From Coriolopsis trogii (taxonomy: Eukaryota; Basidiomycota; Agaricomycetes; Polyporales; Polyporaceae), in contig JAHYIO010000042.1 of the NCBI GenBank assembly GCA_020543525.1, positions 738,439 through 802,438 of the forward strand: 64,000 nt of DNA, in the 5' to 3' direction. Shown piece after piece: positions 34,500 to 46,367 of the stretch (its first letter is position 1; each line of letters opens with the position of its first letter). The notes beneath the pieces are model-generated. The model had not been told where the DNA came from and made no database searches. It worked only from the letters and a program-made list of their open reading frames with translations. Both the position numbers and the translations under genes were made by a program.

Positions 34500-35180
34500 G
34501 GTCACCCCACGCGCCCTATTGGTTTCTGGGGCGACGTCCGGACTCTGTTTTGTTTGGCTTTGGTTCTCATGGACACTTGATCATCCGGACTCTGCATAGC
34601 ATGTACCTACTGTTGTAATGCATAGTTGTATGTGCTATACATCGCGGCGCACATTGTCTTCTGCATGCGACCGTCCTGCGAAACGATTCGCACAGGAGGA
34701 CACGGCGGTCGTGAAGAGCACCCGACAGAGGCAAGTAACGCACCGAGAAAAGTGAACGGAGTCGTCTGGAGGCCAGAGTCATAGCCGTGCGTCCTCGTCT
34801 TTAAGATCGAGAAAGTGAGGGGTGCACGCTCGTCATTAGGCGAGTCCGTCTGTGACTTTGCCATTTGCCGCCGGTGAGTTCAGCGTCGAGAACTACAGGC
34901 GGGCTATATCCTGTCTCCCGTAGGCAGACCTTACGGACCTTCTTGGTGAACTCCGTCAAACTGCTCCTCGTCGAGCTGTCGACCAGGAACTGAGTGAATA
35001 CGTGAGCTGCAGGAAGGGCAAAAGACCACTTGGCATCTAGAGACAGAGGATCTCATCTGAATGCTCGTGAAGAAGGGTGATGGAAGGGTGCCTGGGCGGG
35101 AGACATGACAGCGAAGAGGGGAGAGCGGATTAACGGAAGGGGGGTACGGTACCTTTGGGTAGAATGTAGACGATGGTAAG
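34500..35180 (-). pseudogene. Partial tandem copy of the neighbouring Tse2-like gene (last exons and 3' flank)
   Basis: Bases about 34930-35176 resemble 35540-35820, the last exons of the adjacent gene (shared words CGTCAAACTG, TCTGAATGCTCGTG, GGTGCCTGGGCGGGAGAC). Bases 34505-34690 resemble 35225-35405, that gene's 3' flank (TCCGGACTCTGCATAGCATGTACC). The copy lacks the first exon and contains length changes, so it cannot encode the full protein. It is a tandem duplication of the 3' half. Confidence 0.7.
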
Positions 35181-35513
35181 GCTTGCTTTGCATTGGGTAC
35201 GAGCGCACTTGCAGTTCTCCCCACACTTTCAAAAGCAGTTTTGGTTTCTGGGGCGTCGAAACTTATATTTTGGCTATGGCTTTCATGGACCGTAATCGTC
35301 CGGACTCTGCATAGCATGTACCTACTGTTGCGATGTGTAGTTGTATGTGTTATATGTGTCAGCACACACCGCCATCTGCGTGCGACGAGAGAGGGAGAAG
35401 GGTTGTACGTCGTCGGCGTCCGGAGGATGAGAGAGTGAGGAGGGAAAGATGGTGATTAGATGATTATGTGTATGATGTTGGTATGATAGTTTTGTCGCCG
35501 GTGGGAAGACGTG

Positions 35514-36234
35514 TTATATTGTAAACGGGTACTCTTCGTCAAACTGTTCCTTGTTGAGCTTGCGACCATGTTCATTGATGAACTCGGTCAGTTCGGCGTT
35601 GAGGGCTGTCGGGCATGAGTGAGTGCATAGCATAGAGGGGCCGGAGGGAGGGGCGACTTGCCATCGAGCGAGACGGGCGCTGTGCACTGGAGGGAGTAGT
35701 GGTCTGAATGCTCGTGGAGAAGGGTGAGGGACGGGGGGAGCGGGGTGCCTGGGCGGGAGACGTGAGGGCGGGTAGGACGGTCATGCGGGGGACGGTACCT
35801 TCGGGGAGGACGTAGACGATGATGTTGGAGCCGCGGAAGTTGCGGACCACTTCCTGGAACATCGGCGAGAGTGGCGGGCGGAGGGAGCAGCCGTTGGGAC
35901 CTGGCGGGGGGCGGATGAGGCCGACGTGGACGTCGTCGGAGGGGAGGATGGGCGTACCGATGAAGTTGTCGCCCTCGGCGGGATGGACAAGGCCGTGCTT
36001 GAGCTTGAGGTCGTAGCTGAACCGCTTCAAGGCCTTCTGCTGCTCGTAGTCGCGTAGGCGGACGTTGGTGCCGGACTGGACGCGGGCGAGGTCGACGGGG
36101 ATGTGGTCGAATCGGCCCAGCAGCGGCCGTGGCGACGGGGAGTTTGCCGCGGCGGCATATGAGCGGCGGAGACAGGGCAGCAGCGAGTGAGACGCGTGAC
36201 GCGAGAGACGGAAAGCGGGCAGAGTGCTCAGCAT
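35514..36234 (-). CDS. Tse2-like ADP-ribosyltransferase-fold domain protein, possibly mitochondrial
   Basis: Three exons starting at the ATG at 36234. The N-terminus is rich in Arg/Ser/Ala (RLSRHASHSLLPCLRRSYAA), a plausible mitochondrial presequence. The core has GPNGCSLRPPLSP and NIIVYVLPEG, then a block with HEHSDHYSLQ on the next exon, and a charged C-terminal helix. These blocks resemble the fungal family annotated as Tse2-type ADP-ribosyltransferase domain, named after a bacterial secreted toxin; in fungi the activity is unproven. Assignment is from motif memory and moderate. The second intron begins GCAAGT, a GC-AG intron. It shares a 264-bp divergent promoter with SPA2 and has a partial tandem copy downstream. 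Confidence 0.6.
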
Positions 36235-36287
36235 CGTGTTGGACGGCGTCGAGGACGTGAGCGGCGACGAGGGGCGAGTCGGGCATG

Positions 36288-36321
36288 AACCCTAACCCAA
36301 GCGTAGACGGACCCTAACCCC
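36288..36321. promoter_or_regulatory. Two telobox words in the divergent SPA2 / Tse2-like promoter
   Basis: AACCCTAACCC at 36288-36298 and ACCCTAACCCC at 36311-36321, 23 bases apart, within the spacer between two divergent starts (36234 and 36499). A CT-dinucleotide-rich run (CACTCTCACTCT type) follows at 36355-36415. Confidence 0.5.
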
Positions 36322-36498
36322 AGCGTGGGAAAGACACTGCTTGGCTTGTCCTCGTCTCACTCACTCTCACTCTCTCTCACTCTCACTCTCTCTCACTCCC
36401 TCTCTCGCTCTCATCCATCTTGTTCTTCGTCCTCCGCTGCCCACGCCCGTCCTCGCCTGTTTCGCCTCCCTTTTCTCCTCGCAACTGCCACACACACA

Positions 36499-39400
36499 AT
36501 GAGACGGACAGGGTCGACGAGGGCGGCGTCCCCGACAAACACCACCTACTCTGGCATATCCAACTATCGCACAGAGTCCTACCGACCAGCCCAGTCCAAC
36601 AACGCCGATCCCAGAGCAGTCGCGCGCATACACTTTGCTGAGCTCAGCGATTATCTCGCTGCATATCTCGCCAAGGGTGCGTTCTTTCTCCTCCCACAAA
36701 GTCTGCATCCCTCGAGATGTGAATTCGCCTCGCTGGTGATCACTCGCGCAGCTTGATGCGACCCCTCGTACATCACTCCCAGAACGACATCCGTCCACTT
36801 GTGTCATCCATCCAGCACCCTCCACCATGTACGCCGGTCCATGCCTCAGTGTTCAGTGCATCCCGTAACCCCATCCAACAACCGCAGCGCCATAAATCAC
36901 CTTCCCTCCCAAGCCTCTCTCGATCCTTTCTACTCTCCGTCCAATACGCGATCGATCCCTTTCTCACATTGACATCCCACAGAACCCGCCAATTCACGCT
37001 CCACCGCCCGACAGAAACTCACCCGTTTGACTCGCCAGCAGTTCCAGGAGCTATCCACCGACGTCTATGATGAACTCATGCGCAGAAAGAACAACACGAC
37101 CGAGAACGAGGGTCAGCCATCCTCCGTCCCCCTCTCGCTACTCATCCTGATCTCCCCGCCTACACAGTCCCCTTCCTACCTGTCCGCGACGACTTCCATC
37201 CCAAGCGCAACCAGGCCCGCCAGAAGCTCGCAACCCTGCCCACCGGCCGATTCAAAGACCTCTCCAGTGACGTCTACTACGAGCTCGCCCGTCGTTATCC
37301 AGAGTTCAAGGAAGAGGTGAGCCTTGGCACTCGCTACCCTCCTTCCCCTGTACGCATACCTCTCTGCACAGATGGAGCCCCCAGACGCCCCAACATCAGC
37401 AATCTCTCCAGGCTCCACATACGACGACTACCCTTCTCCCGATTTCCCTCGCAACGGCCGCATGTCTGATGACCGCGGCAACGACTCAGGGTACGGCGGG
37501 AGCACATCCGGCGCCAACGGCGACGGATACTCGCGCCGCAAGCCCTCCCAGGACATCTACGCCGGTTCTGACCGTCGCCGGCCTTCACAAGATACCACTC
37601 TCGGCCGACGCCCGAGCGAGTCTGCGAGCGTCACAAGCGGGGGCGATGCTCAGAGCGCCACCGCGGGCATGGGCATGATCATTCCCAACAAGTCCACGAT
37701 CGCGGAAGAGGACATCGAGGTCCCGTACGGGCGGGACATGCGCGACTCGGCGTCGACCGCGCGGAACCGCAACGGCGGCGGGGGGAGCGACTCGGAACGA
37801 GAGGACGAGGCCAGTCCGCGCAGTCCACCCGGAGGCGGACTCGGAGGTTTGAGCGGTCTCAGCGCGCGATTGCAACAGGCAGACGAGGACGAAGGCGCCC
37901 CACGCAGTGGAGACGACTACTACGACAGGTATGGGCGGCAGAGCGCGGCATCCGATCGGTCCAACGGTGCGTCTGGCATAGGCTCACGGATGCTTGGCGG
38001 CGGCGGGCGGTCGAGCGTGGCAGGGGAAGACGAGCGCGTGCGCAGGGAGTACGAGTACAAGATCGCGACGATGCAGACGCGCATCACCGGCCTCGAGCGG
38101 GATCTCGAGGACGTGCAGGAGCGCGAGCGAAAGTGGGTCGAGGGTGAGCAGAGAGTCAGGGCGATGGAGCAGGAGTTGAACGAGCTTCGCAAGGTACGTG
38201 TCTCCTGTGTCTCTTTTGGAATAGCTTCTGACGATGTACTCACGACAGAGGATGGAGGAGAAGAGCGCGTCCATGCTCTCGTTGCAGCAGGAACTCGATG
38301 CCTTGCGCGAGGAGCGTGCACGCGAGAGGGATATCGCAGAGCGCCGACAGAGGCAGGACCGCGAAGAGATTGAATCTCTGCGCGAACGATGCGACATCCT
38401 CGAGTCGAGTGGGGGTGGTGGTAGTGTGAGCCCCTTGTATTTTGTGTGGAGCATACCCTGACTGACTTTACGTAGGTTGACTCGGCGATCCTCGACCAAC
38501 TTCGCTCGGATATGGAAGGCCTCATGACAGAGCTTGCCGATCTCTCCAGGCGCAATGACGAACTGCTGTCTTCAAAAGACGAGGACGTTGCTGTCATACG
38601 TGACCTTGAGGCGCAAGTCAAAGAGTATAAACGCAAGTACGAGCAGGCCAAGACAGAGCTACGAAGCGCGAAAGGTTCGCTCTCTCATCCATTGTTCACC
38701 CGATTGTTGTTGACTGCTTGCACCTCTAGCCACTTCACAGTTGTTCACGCAGGCGCCAAAGCTCGACGACCAATTACCTGTAGCGCGAGACGGTGGACTG
38801 GTTGACATCCATGTCACTGGTTTCGTCTCCTCTATCGACAGTCTCCTCACTGCTGGCCGGTCAAACGCACCGACACGGGTCCTGCAACCCATGAAGGGTG
38901 TCATCAACGCCGTGACTGCGATCATCGACGACGTTCGCGCCTTTGAACGACGACCGCAGCGAGACCGTGGCGAGGTAGACCTGGATGCGCTCCAGGCGCT
39001 GCGGGAACGTCTCGACGCCACGCTCAGCAACCTTGTTACGGCCGCAAAGATGCACGCAACGAGTGCTGGCATGGCACCCGTCAGCCTTCTTGACGCCGCA
39101 GCGAGCCACGTCTCGGCGACGGTGACAGAAATCGGGAAGACGGTGCACATCCGTAAGGCGACCAGGGCGGAGCAAGATGCATTCATGCCTGCAGGATCTC
39201 CTGCGACGACGAACGGGTTCACGCCCTCCCTGCGTGCGGTGGACGAGCTCCGGGGCGGCAGTGCATCGACACACCAGCGGTCGGGGAGCAGTGCGAGTTC
39301 GCGCGGCGGAGGCGGGGACGACCTGCGTTACAACAGCTCGCCGACATCGTCGCCCCGTGTCACCCCCCGGCGGCCGCCGTCGAACATGTCCAGCTCGAAC

Positions 39401-39901
39401 GCAAGCTCGCCACCGCCCATGTTCGAAAAGTCGAAGGTGAACGGGAACGGGCCAAAGAGCGACAGCTCGGCAACGACAGCGGAAGGCCCGGAAGATGCCT
39501 GGGCGGAACTCAAGGTACATCGAAACTCTGGCTGGCTCTACGAGGCATTGACCTGACTTTTTTTTTGTCCGCAGCCGTACCTGGAAGCGCAGACAGAGTC
39601 CATCGTATACGCGATCCAGAGCGTCCTCTCTGGCGTGCGGAGTCCGACGCCATCACCGACGTTGAACGAGAACCTCACGCAGATCATCACGATCGTGTCG
39701 AGCATCGTTGCCGTCTGCAAGGACAGTCTCCCGCCCAGCTCGAAGGCACCTGGAGAGGACATCTTGCGCGAGCTTGGCGAACACGCGAACAAACTGAGCG
39801 AGGTGCAGGCGCAGGCGGACATCACCAAGGAGTCGCGTCAGATCATGGCAAAGTCGAGCTTTGCGGTGGCGAACGCGATGAAGGGTCTCATGAAGTTGTA
39901 G
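36499..39901 (+). CDS. SPA2: Spa2/GIT-type polarisome scaffold
   Basis: Multi-exon gene. After a short serine-rich start (MRRTGSTRAASPTNTTYSGI) and an intron of about 300 bp come two tandem Spa2 homology repeats: TARQKLTRLTRQQFQELSTD / VYDELMRR and ARQKLATLPTGRFKDLSSD / VYYELARRYPEFKEE. A disordered Ser/Arg/Gly region leads to long coiled coils (EYEYKIATMQTRITGLERD, LSLQQELDALREERARER, DLEAQVKEYKRKYEQAKTE), then the conserved C-terminal helical block LVDIHVTGFVSSIDSLL and ITIVSSIVAVCKDSL. Spa2 gathers formins and MAP-kinase parts at hyphal tips. Domain order is diagnostic. It stops at 39899-39901. Confidence 0.9.
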
Positions 39902-40366
39902 TTCACTGCCGCGATACCCTTCTGAGGTTGCACGGGTTGCACACACAGAGCACACACATTCTTTGGCTGGCATTGCGGTATATGGATTGGTATGGTTGTT
40001 GGCTGTGTTATCATTATGCTCTAGGATCGAGTATCGAGATGTCTGTGAGAGCCCGACGGAAGACTGGCATTAGGATATCATGTCGAGAGCACTCGCATGC
40101 CTCGAGGGTTCGGATATACCGGGAGTAAACAACCTTTGACTAATCCTACCCACAACTCACCTTTACCCTGGCTTGTTGCCGTAGATGCACCTACTGTAAG
40201 TTACCATGTTACATTCAATAGCAAACAGCTCATGATCAGTTTTTGTTGCATGCCAAATTGAGGGATGGTCTTGGATGCCGGCGCCTTCAAAATACACGAC
40301 AGGGCGCTCACTTGAGCTCACCGTCTTGCTCACATCCTCCACGTCTCGTCCTCCCCACGCGCATCA
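39902..40366. other. SPA2 3' flank
   Basis: 3' UTR and spacer; no gene recognised. Confidence 0.4.
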
Positions 40367-41254
40367 ATGGTCGTTTCAGAAGACAGCTTCATGTTCACCG
40401 TGGCCAGCTCGTCCACCCCGCATCCGACGCGGACAAGTTCTGACCACAGCGCGGCGTTGGCCCCAGATGCCGGAATGGCTGTAAGTTGTCTCCTTCGCCT
40501 GCCTCTCGTCCCTCTCACGACCCGTATCCAGATCCAGCTCGGCGAACGAGGCCTCCTCCTTCCCCCGGGCGTGTCGACGGGGTCGATAGTAGCGGAACGT
40601 GTCAGAGGAGAAGAAGAGAGAGAACGAGTTACGGAACGTCCAGCGCGAGACCCTGAACGCGTTTGGGGCTCAGGTGTGTCCGCAAACCCCGTCCTCGAGG
40701 TATGTTTGCTCTCCCGTCTCTTCCCTCTCGTCTCTCCAACCCCTTCTCCAGCTCCGGAATGTCACCTAAACCTCTGTAACCCTCGGGTGGCCTCGACTCG
40801 AGCTCGCCAGCAGCGGCTCCGCCTGCCGTTTCGCCCAATCAGCCGACAGGTCGCACGACCCCTCTCAAGATCCCCGAGGGACTAGAGACGCTGTCGGGCG
40901 AGGACGACGACCGTCCTGGCCGCACCCGCAAAGGCACGATGAGCAGGAACTTCCGCTTCCCATATCCGACAGCCGCCGCCGCCCGTCCCTTCCTTGCCTC
41001 CAACTATCTCGGTCACATCGGCAAATGTGGTCGAAGCTGAGGCGCGAACAGAAGCTCCTCAGATACCCCCGAAAGCCGAGGGCGACGCCTGTGCACAACC
41101 GGAGGCTGACCCTGTACTGACAACGATCGGCGTGGTCGCACCTTCTAGCGTTGAAGTTCCCCCGCCGCCGCCTGTCGATAAAGAGCGTCCTCTGGGTAGC
41201 GCGAACGATCTCGATGACGACGTTGGCGAAACGGAGGAGATTCCTCTGAACTGA
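40367..41254 (+). pseudogene. Decayed copy of the gene that ends at base 393
   Basis: The last 385 bases match 1-393 closely, including DDRPGRTRKGTMSRNFRFP and the exact ending DKERPLGSANDLDDDVGETE. An 8-base deletion in the proline run (near 40975) breaks the frame between those two parts. Upstream the copy extends further than the window-start gene: a segment reading DSFMFTVASSSTPHPTRTSS, an intron-like GTAAGT to ATCCAG, QLGERGLLLPP, and a Ser/Ala/Pro stretch just before the shared block. This shows what the missing part of the window-start gene may look like, though it too seems damaged. Function unknown. Confidence 0.7.
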
Positions 41255-41587
41255 GTTCGCAGCCGGTCAAGTCGTCGTTCAAACACATGTATCGTCTCTT
41301 CTGAGTGTTCTCGATTCGGGTGTACCATTGTCTGCATCATATGTTCCTTTGGGAGACCATTGTCGTCCACGTTAGCGCTGAGTGCCGGAATGCGCGTATA
41401 CACTCTGCTCTCCTTCGGCGTAGGCATGAATATTGACGCGACCTGCTCCGGCGTGGAAGACTTGGCCCTTGAATCAGGCAAAGGCCATGTTGCTCTCCCA
41501 GTTTCAATCTCTTCCACGCGTAGCTTACATAAGGTATCATTCAAGGGTCCCTCACGAGACGCGTTCTCTTCCAACTTCCCAACCACG

Positions 41588-43940
41588 ATGACTGACGGAC
41601 CTAGAACCCCTTCTCCACCAGATGAAGCCAATCTCTTTCCCCTCGACTCGCACAAATCTGAGGCAGATGCAGACATAGAATGCGACATTGCCCTCCTCAC
41701 GACTCTCCTCAGAGGTATACGCCACGGCGAATCAATCTCGGGACCCGATAAGCGTTCCGATATGTTCGAGCTATGGTCTCACATCGCATATATTCTGCAC
41801 CCTGGCGTCCAGAGGGATCAAGGTGAAAGCAAAGTTGTGGCAGTCACCGGCCAGGTTGAATCAAAATCTATCACCATTACCGTTGCTCGGAACACCTCCG
41901 TCTCCCACGCCAACCATGCGCGCGAGCAGCCTATCAGTGTCGACGAGGTTATCTTACTGAGTCCACAGGGTGTTGTCTCTGAGATCTTCAGAAACTTGGA
42001 CAAGAACGCGAGTGAGGCGTGAGTTCAGTCAGTTGGTTATATCGTCGGTATACAGCTGATGCGATGGTTCAATAGGACGGCTCCAGACCCAGACGTACTC
42101 CTCAGGGACACCATGTCCATCATTGCCCTCATTCTCCATGAGCGTCCGACCGATAGAGACCGGTTGAATCTCATTCTCGAATTCCTCCATTTCATACTCG
42201 CACGGTGCTACTTCAAGCTATTCGCGCGTTTGCAAACCCAACATCTCTTATGGAAGCAACATCCCCTTGAAGCCCTCGCGAACTTCTACGAATCCCCGGT
42301 AAGTCTCCGTATACTCCGCCGGCCAATGCTAACTCCTACTTTCGCTCACCACATGTTCTCTCCTGCGGTTCAAAAGCCGGTCTCTCCCGCCAGGGAAGGT
42401 GTCTTGTCTCTCGCAGCCTCCAAGCTATCCCACATAGTTCTGTACAAACACCTTCTCGCGTCGAACGGCATTCTTCCCGACGGCGCATCGGGCACGGGAA
42501 CTGCCATCTACACGGTCTCTGCGTCCACCGCTCCAGCTTGGGCGAGACTTCTGCATCATTGCTACACGAGCATGGTAAACTCACTGGCAACAGAAGATCG
42601 CAAGCATCCGAAGAGACCTGACTTTCATGAGCGTCGAGTGCTCCGCAACGCTATGGCTGTGCTGCATGATACCTTACATTCTGGCATTGTGGCCTATCTG
42701 TTCGCCGTGGATGATTTCCTCCTCGAGCTGCGCGCTCAATACAAATGGAAGATGCAAAACAGGCGTAAACCGACATTGGCCGGTATGTGGTTGAACGAGT
42801 TCATCCGAGACGTCATACTCATCTACAATATCCAGCGGCCATTACACAAGTCACGCGAGAAAACGTGTGTACTGACTTTGGCCCTGAAGACGATGGTAAA
42901 TCGAAGTGAAGTATTCTGTACATTGGAGCTATTGCTCATATCGTCGATCAGATGAAGACTCGGACCCAAACGCGGAGGTTGACAATGACATCGGTCGCAA
43001 GAACGATGGTAGGTTATGAAACCCCAGTGCAGTGTTGCGAAGACCGTTTGCTCATGTCCATTATCAGCCGATCACTTGCAGTCTTTGCAGACAGAGGCCG
43101 CACGAGACACTCACCGTCAAATCTTGCGTTATCTCAGAACCCTCGTCATCCCGATTCGAGCTGCTGAAGGGATTGTTGCAATATGCCTCAAATCGCCCGA
43201 ATCGATGACCACTCTGCATGTCAAGAAAGTCATTGTCACGCCAGATAAGCGACGCTTTGTTGTCTCCAAAGCCTACTTTGATCGCTTCAAGGACAAGTTT
43301 GCGACGTGGTCCGGTCGTGTCGTTGAGGACGTGAAGAACGTTCTTGACGATCGCGAGATATCTGTCTCCATCCAGTCCAAGGAGGATAAGCTCTCTGGAG
43401 TCGTGCGCCAAGCGAACTATCACGCAGAGGCTGTGTTGATGAGCGTTCTGCACAAGGTCAAGGAAGATACTGCAAGAGAGTACACATGGCTTGCTGGTAT
43501 ATGGCCCGTGAGTGCTTCTGAACTCTCTCCTCGTTACGTCTGTGTCTGAGCCTGCTACTGGGCGTTATCGACCATAGCGTGACGGTCCCATCGAGACCGG
43601 GGTCAGCAAGCGATGTTGCTATTGCTGTTATACGCTGGCCAAACTTTTGATGCCTGGGAGTGGCGTCAAAGCAGAGGAAGGGTTCGTCCTGAGCGGAACG
43701 CATGGGTCGATCTTTTCCTGGGCACCTCCTCCAGGTCTACCCCGCAAGGTTTTGTATGCGATGAGGACGGACATGGTGCGTATTCTGCTGGAGGTCTTTG
43801 AGAAGAGCCGTATCGGGCCTCGGTCTGCACAGACTTCACCTGCGCATTCTGAGGCGAGCGTGGAAGGTGGCGATCGAGCTACGACGTGGGCGTTCTACGA
43901 CTCGGATACTGAGGAGTCTTATGAGCTACGACGGGGCTAG
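41588..43940 (+). CDS. Deaminase-superfamily protein, OTT_1508-like, 658 aa
   Basis: Six exons (41588-42018, 42076-42298, 42377-42866, 42952-43008, 43095-43507, 43578-43940) total 1977 bases. The N-terminal two thirds are helical and without known domain. The C-terminal third has VTPDKRRFVVSKAYFDRFKD, then NYHAEAVLMSVLHKV and GVSKRCCYCCYTLAKLL: an HAE plus CxxC pair as in the zinc site of cytidine-deaminase-fold enzymes, matching the fungal OTT_1508-like family. That family is expanded in mushrooms; the substrate (free base, nucleotide or nucleic acid) is unknown. A broken paralogue lies at 22583-23480 and a start-only remnant at 1108. It directly follows the duplicated block, so it probably moved together with it. 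Confidence 0.65.
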
Positions 43941-44089
43941 TACGGCTTGCCTATTGCTTGTCTCACCATGCTGGACTCATCTTCTTTCTCAATCTCTTTC
44001 ATCTTCTCTTCGCTCTGGGTCAATTGACCCGCCCCCTCTCAGTGGCTGGCATCAACCTCATCCTCCTCCTCCCTCTGCAATCAAGTCAA

Positions 44090-46367
44090 GAACAATAAGT
44101 ACGACCCTACTCTCTCTGCCAGAGTCGCCACCCGAGCTCCCATCCAGCTCAGGTACGCCGAGGGCGAGGTAGATGGGCCCGTCGTCTGGGACCACGTCCA
44201 GCTCGGAGGATACAGCATCGACAACCAGGCTCTCAGTGCGTCTCAATCCTCTTCTCATTCATTTCTCTCCTCATTCCTTCCCCGCGCACATCAGTTGCTG
44301 CCGACAATGTCGTAGACGAGCCCTTGTCCACTCTCACCGTGTCCTCGGTCTCGCCCTCCCCTCCAACTCTCTCATCGCACGACAGATCCCAGCGACCGAC
44401 TCCGACGCCCCCGATGGCGCCGCTCTCCCCTCCAATCTCCTCAGCTTTACCCCTATACCCACCGCCCCTCGGAACCGTTTCTTCTCCCTCGCCCTCGAAC
44501 GCCCAGGCTCAGACCGCGTCCGGTCCGTTCTAGCCATCGGCCGCCACCCATCCGACCTCGTCCCAGGCCCCAGCAAGATTCAGTACGCGAACCTCGTCTC
44601 CGTCAACGGTTTCGGACAACAGTGGTGGCAAGCCGCCGTCCATGCCATCACCGTCTACGTCGACGGCGTCAAGCAGCCCATTTCCCTGCCAATATCCTCG
44701 TCCGGGAGCGGTTCCACAAGTGCCATTCTCGACTCGGGCGTGCCGCTCATCATCATGGACTCCTTCCTCCCCAATGCCATCTACGGCGCGCACGGCATCA
44801 ACCCCGCGTCCGACGGAATCTGTGCGTCCGCTCTCCTCATCTCGCCGCTAGTGCTGACGCAGACGTAGATTACGTCCCGTGCGACAAGCCGCTCAACATC
44901 AGCATCGAGCTCGACGGTCGCGAGGAGATCTTCCTCCACCCGCTCGACCTTACCTACTTCCCGCCCTCCGACGCCACGTCCGACACCTGCATCGGCGCCA
45001 TCCAGACCCCCACCCGTCATGGCCTACGACTCGCCCTACTCGAACGGCTCCTTCCCCGCCAACTCGGCCAGCGCGAACAAGCTCGACTACGTCCGCCCGC
45101 GCTTGGGCTTGCTCAACCTCACCGACCCGGCCGTCACCGCGGCCGAGTTACACCAGGTGCGCGTGCTCAAGCAGCCGCTGGGCAAGACCCAGGACTTGGG
45201 CGGCGCGGCGCATGGCAAGGACCTGTCCGTCGGGGTCAAGGTCCTCTTCGGCCGCCTCGGACTCTTTGGCCTGTGCTTTGTCCTCTTTGGCGCGCGGTGG
45301 GCGTACATGCGCCGCAAGTACGCGAGACAGCGCGCAGCGGCGAGTGTCGAGAAGAACAGGCTGGGCGCGTACACGCTCACGCCGATGAAGCCCCCCGGGG
45401 ACGAAGCCGATGGGGACGGGGACGGGCGGTACCCGAGCGAGGACGAGCAGAGGAAGGAGCGGTTCGAGGCGTATAAGCGGCGCACGGCGCACGTGCACAT
45501 GCGCTCGATGTACACGGACGACACCGCGAGCACGCGCGTCGAGGAGTTTGGAGAGGTCAAGTTCATGGACGCGGACGAGTTCGGGGCCATGGGGAGCCCG
45601 GTCGCGGCGCTGCACACGCCGCATTCGCCGTACACGCCGCTCGCGCTCGCGCACGCGCCGGAGCGGCCTACTTTGACACCTGGGGCAGCAGGGACCGGGA
45701 CTCGACGCTCGTCAATGGGGTCAGGCCGCTCTCGATGCCGACGAGCGCGGGCATGCACGACGCCGCGACGCTCGCACGGATGGACTCGAACGGGTACGAC
45801 GCGGCGATGCTGCTCTCGCCCCCGCCGCGGACGGCCCGTCGGGACTCGTCCTCTCCTCGCTCCGTGCACCACCGCACGCTGAGCGAAGGCCCGAGCGCGG
45901 ACATGCCCCTCCTAGCACATGGTCATGTGCGCGGCGACTCGATCCCTCAAGCGGGCCCGCCCAGTCCTGGGATCGGGCTTGGGCTTGGGCTGGGGATGGG
46001 GCATGCACGGCAGGACGAGGAGGATATCGCGGAGCTCGGGATGAGCCCGCCTGCCACACCGTCGAGTATGGCGGGGGTGGGCACTGCCGGGCGCAGTCGA
46101 CGCGTGAGTGGGATGACCCCGAGTCCGTTGGCGTCGCCGTGGGGCGAGGACCCGCCTCCGCCGGGCTCGCCACACTCTCATCGTCGGGCCGGTTCGGGGA
46201 GCAGTGCGCGGCCGGGCCATGGGCGGACGCCGTCGGCGGGGAGTGCGGGGAGTGCACATACGCTGGCGGTGCCCGAGCCTGCGGTCGTGTCTGCGCCGAT
46301 GCCTGTGCCGAGTCCGACGAGGGACGCGTCGCGGGTGTCCGTCTTTGGGCACGAGCCTCCGTCGTGA
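44090..46367 (+). pseudogene. Degraded membrane-anchored aspartic protease (A1 family)
   Basis: The readable part begins in the middle of the N-terminal lobe (NNKYDPTLSARVATRAPIQL, GEVDGPVVWDHVQLGGYSI); no signal peptide or first DTG motif is found between it and the preceding gene. The second catalytic motif is present as STSAILDSGVPLI near 44720. Near 45012 the frame changes between CIGAIQTPT and MAYDSPYSNGSF with loss of the segment expected in between. A membrane segment (GRLGLFGLCFVLFGARWAYM) and a long cytosolic tail follow; near 45665 the frame slips once more by one base (ERP, then YFDTWGSRDRDSTL in the other frame) before ending at 46365-46367. The first catalytic Asp being absent, it should be inactive. 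Confidence 0.7.

Noticed and set aside
40367..41254. Reading the decayed gene as an Lgl/Sro7-type or SNARE-like protein
   Set aside because: Only a short LGERG word suggested it; no WD40 repeats or SNARE heptads can be followed.
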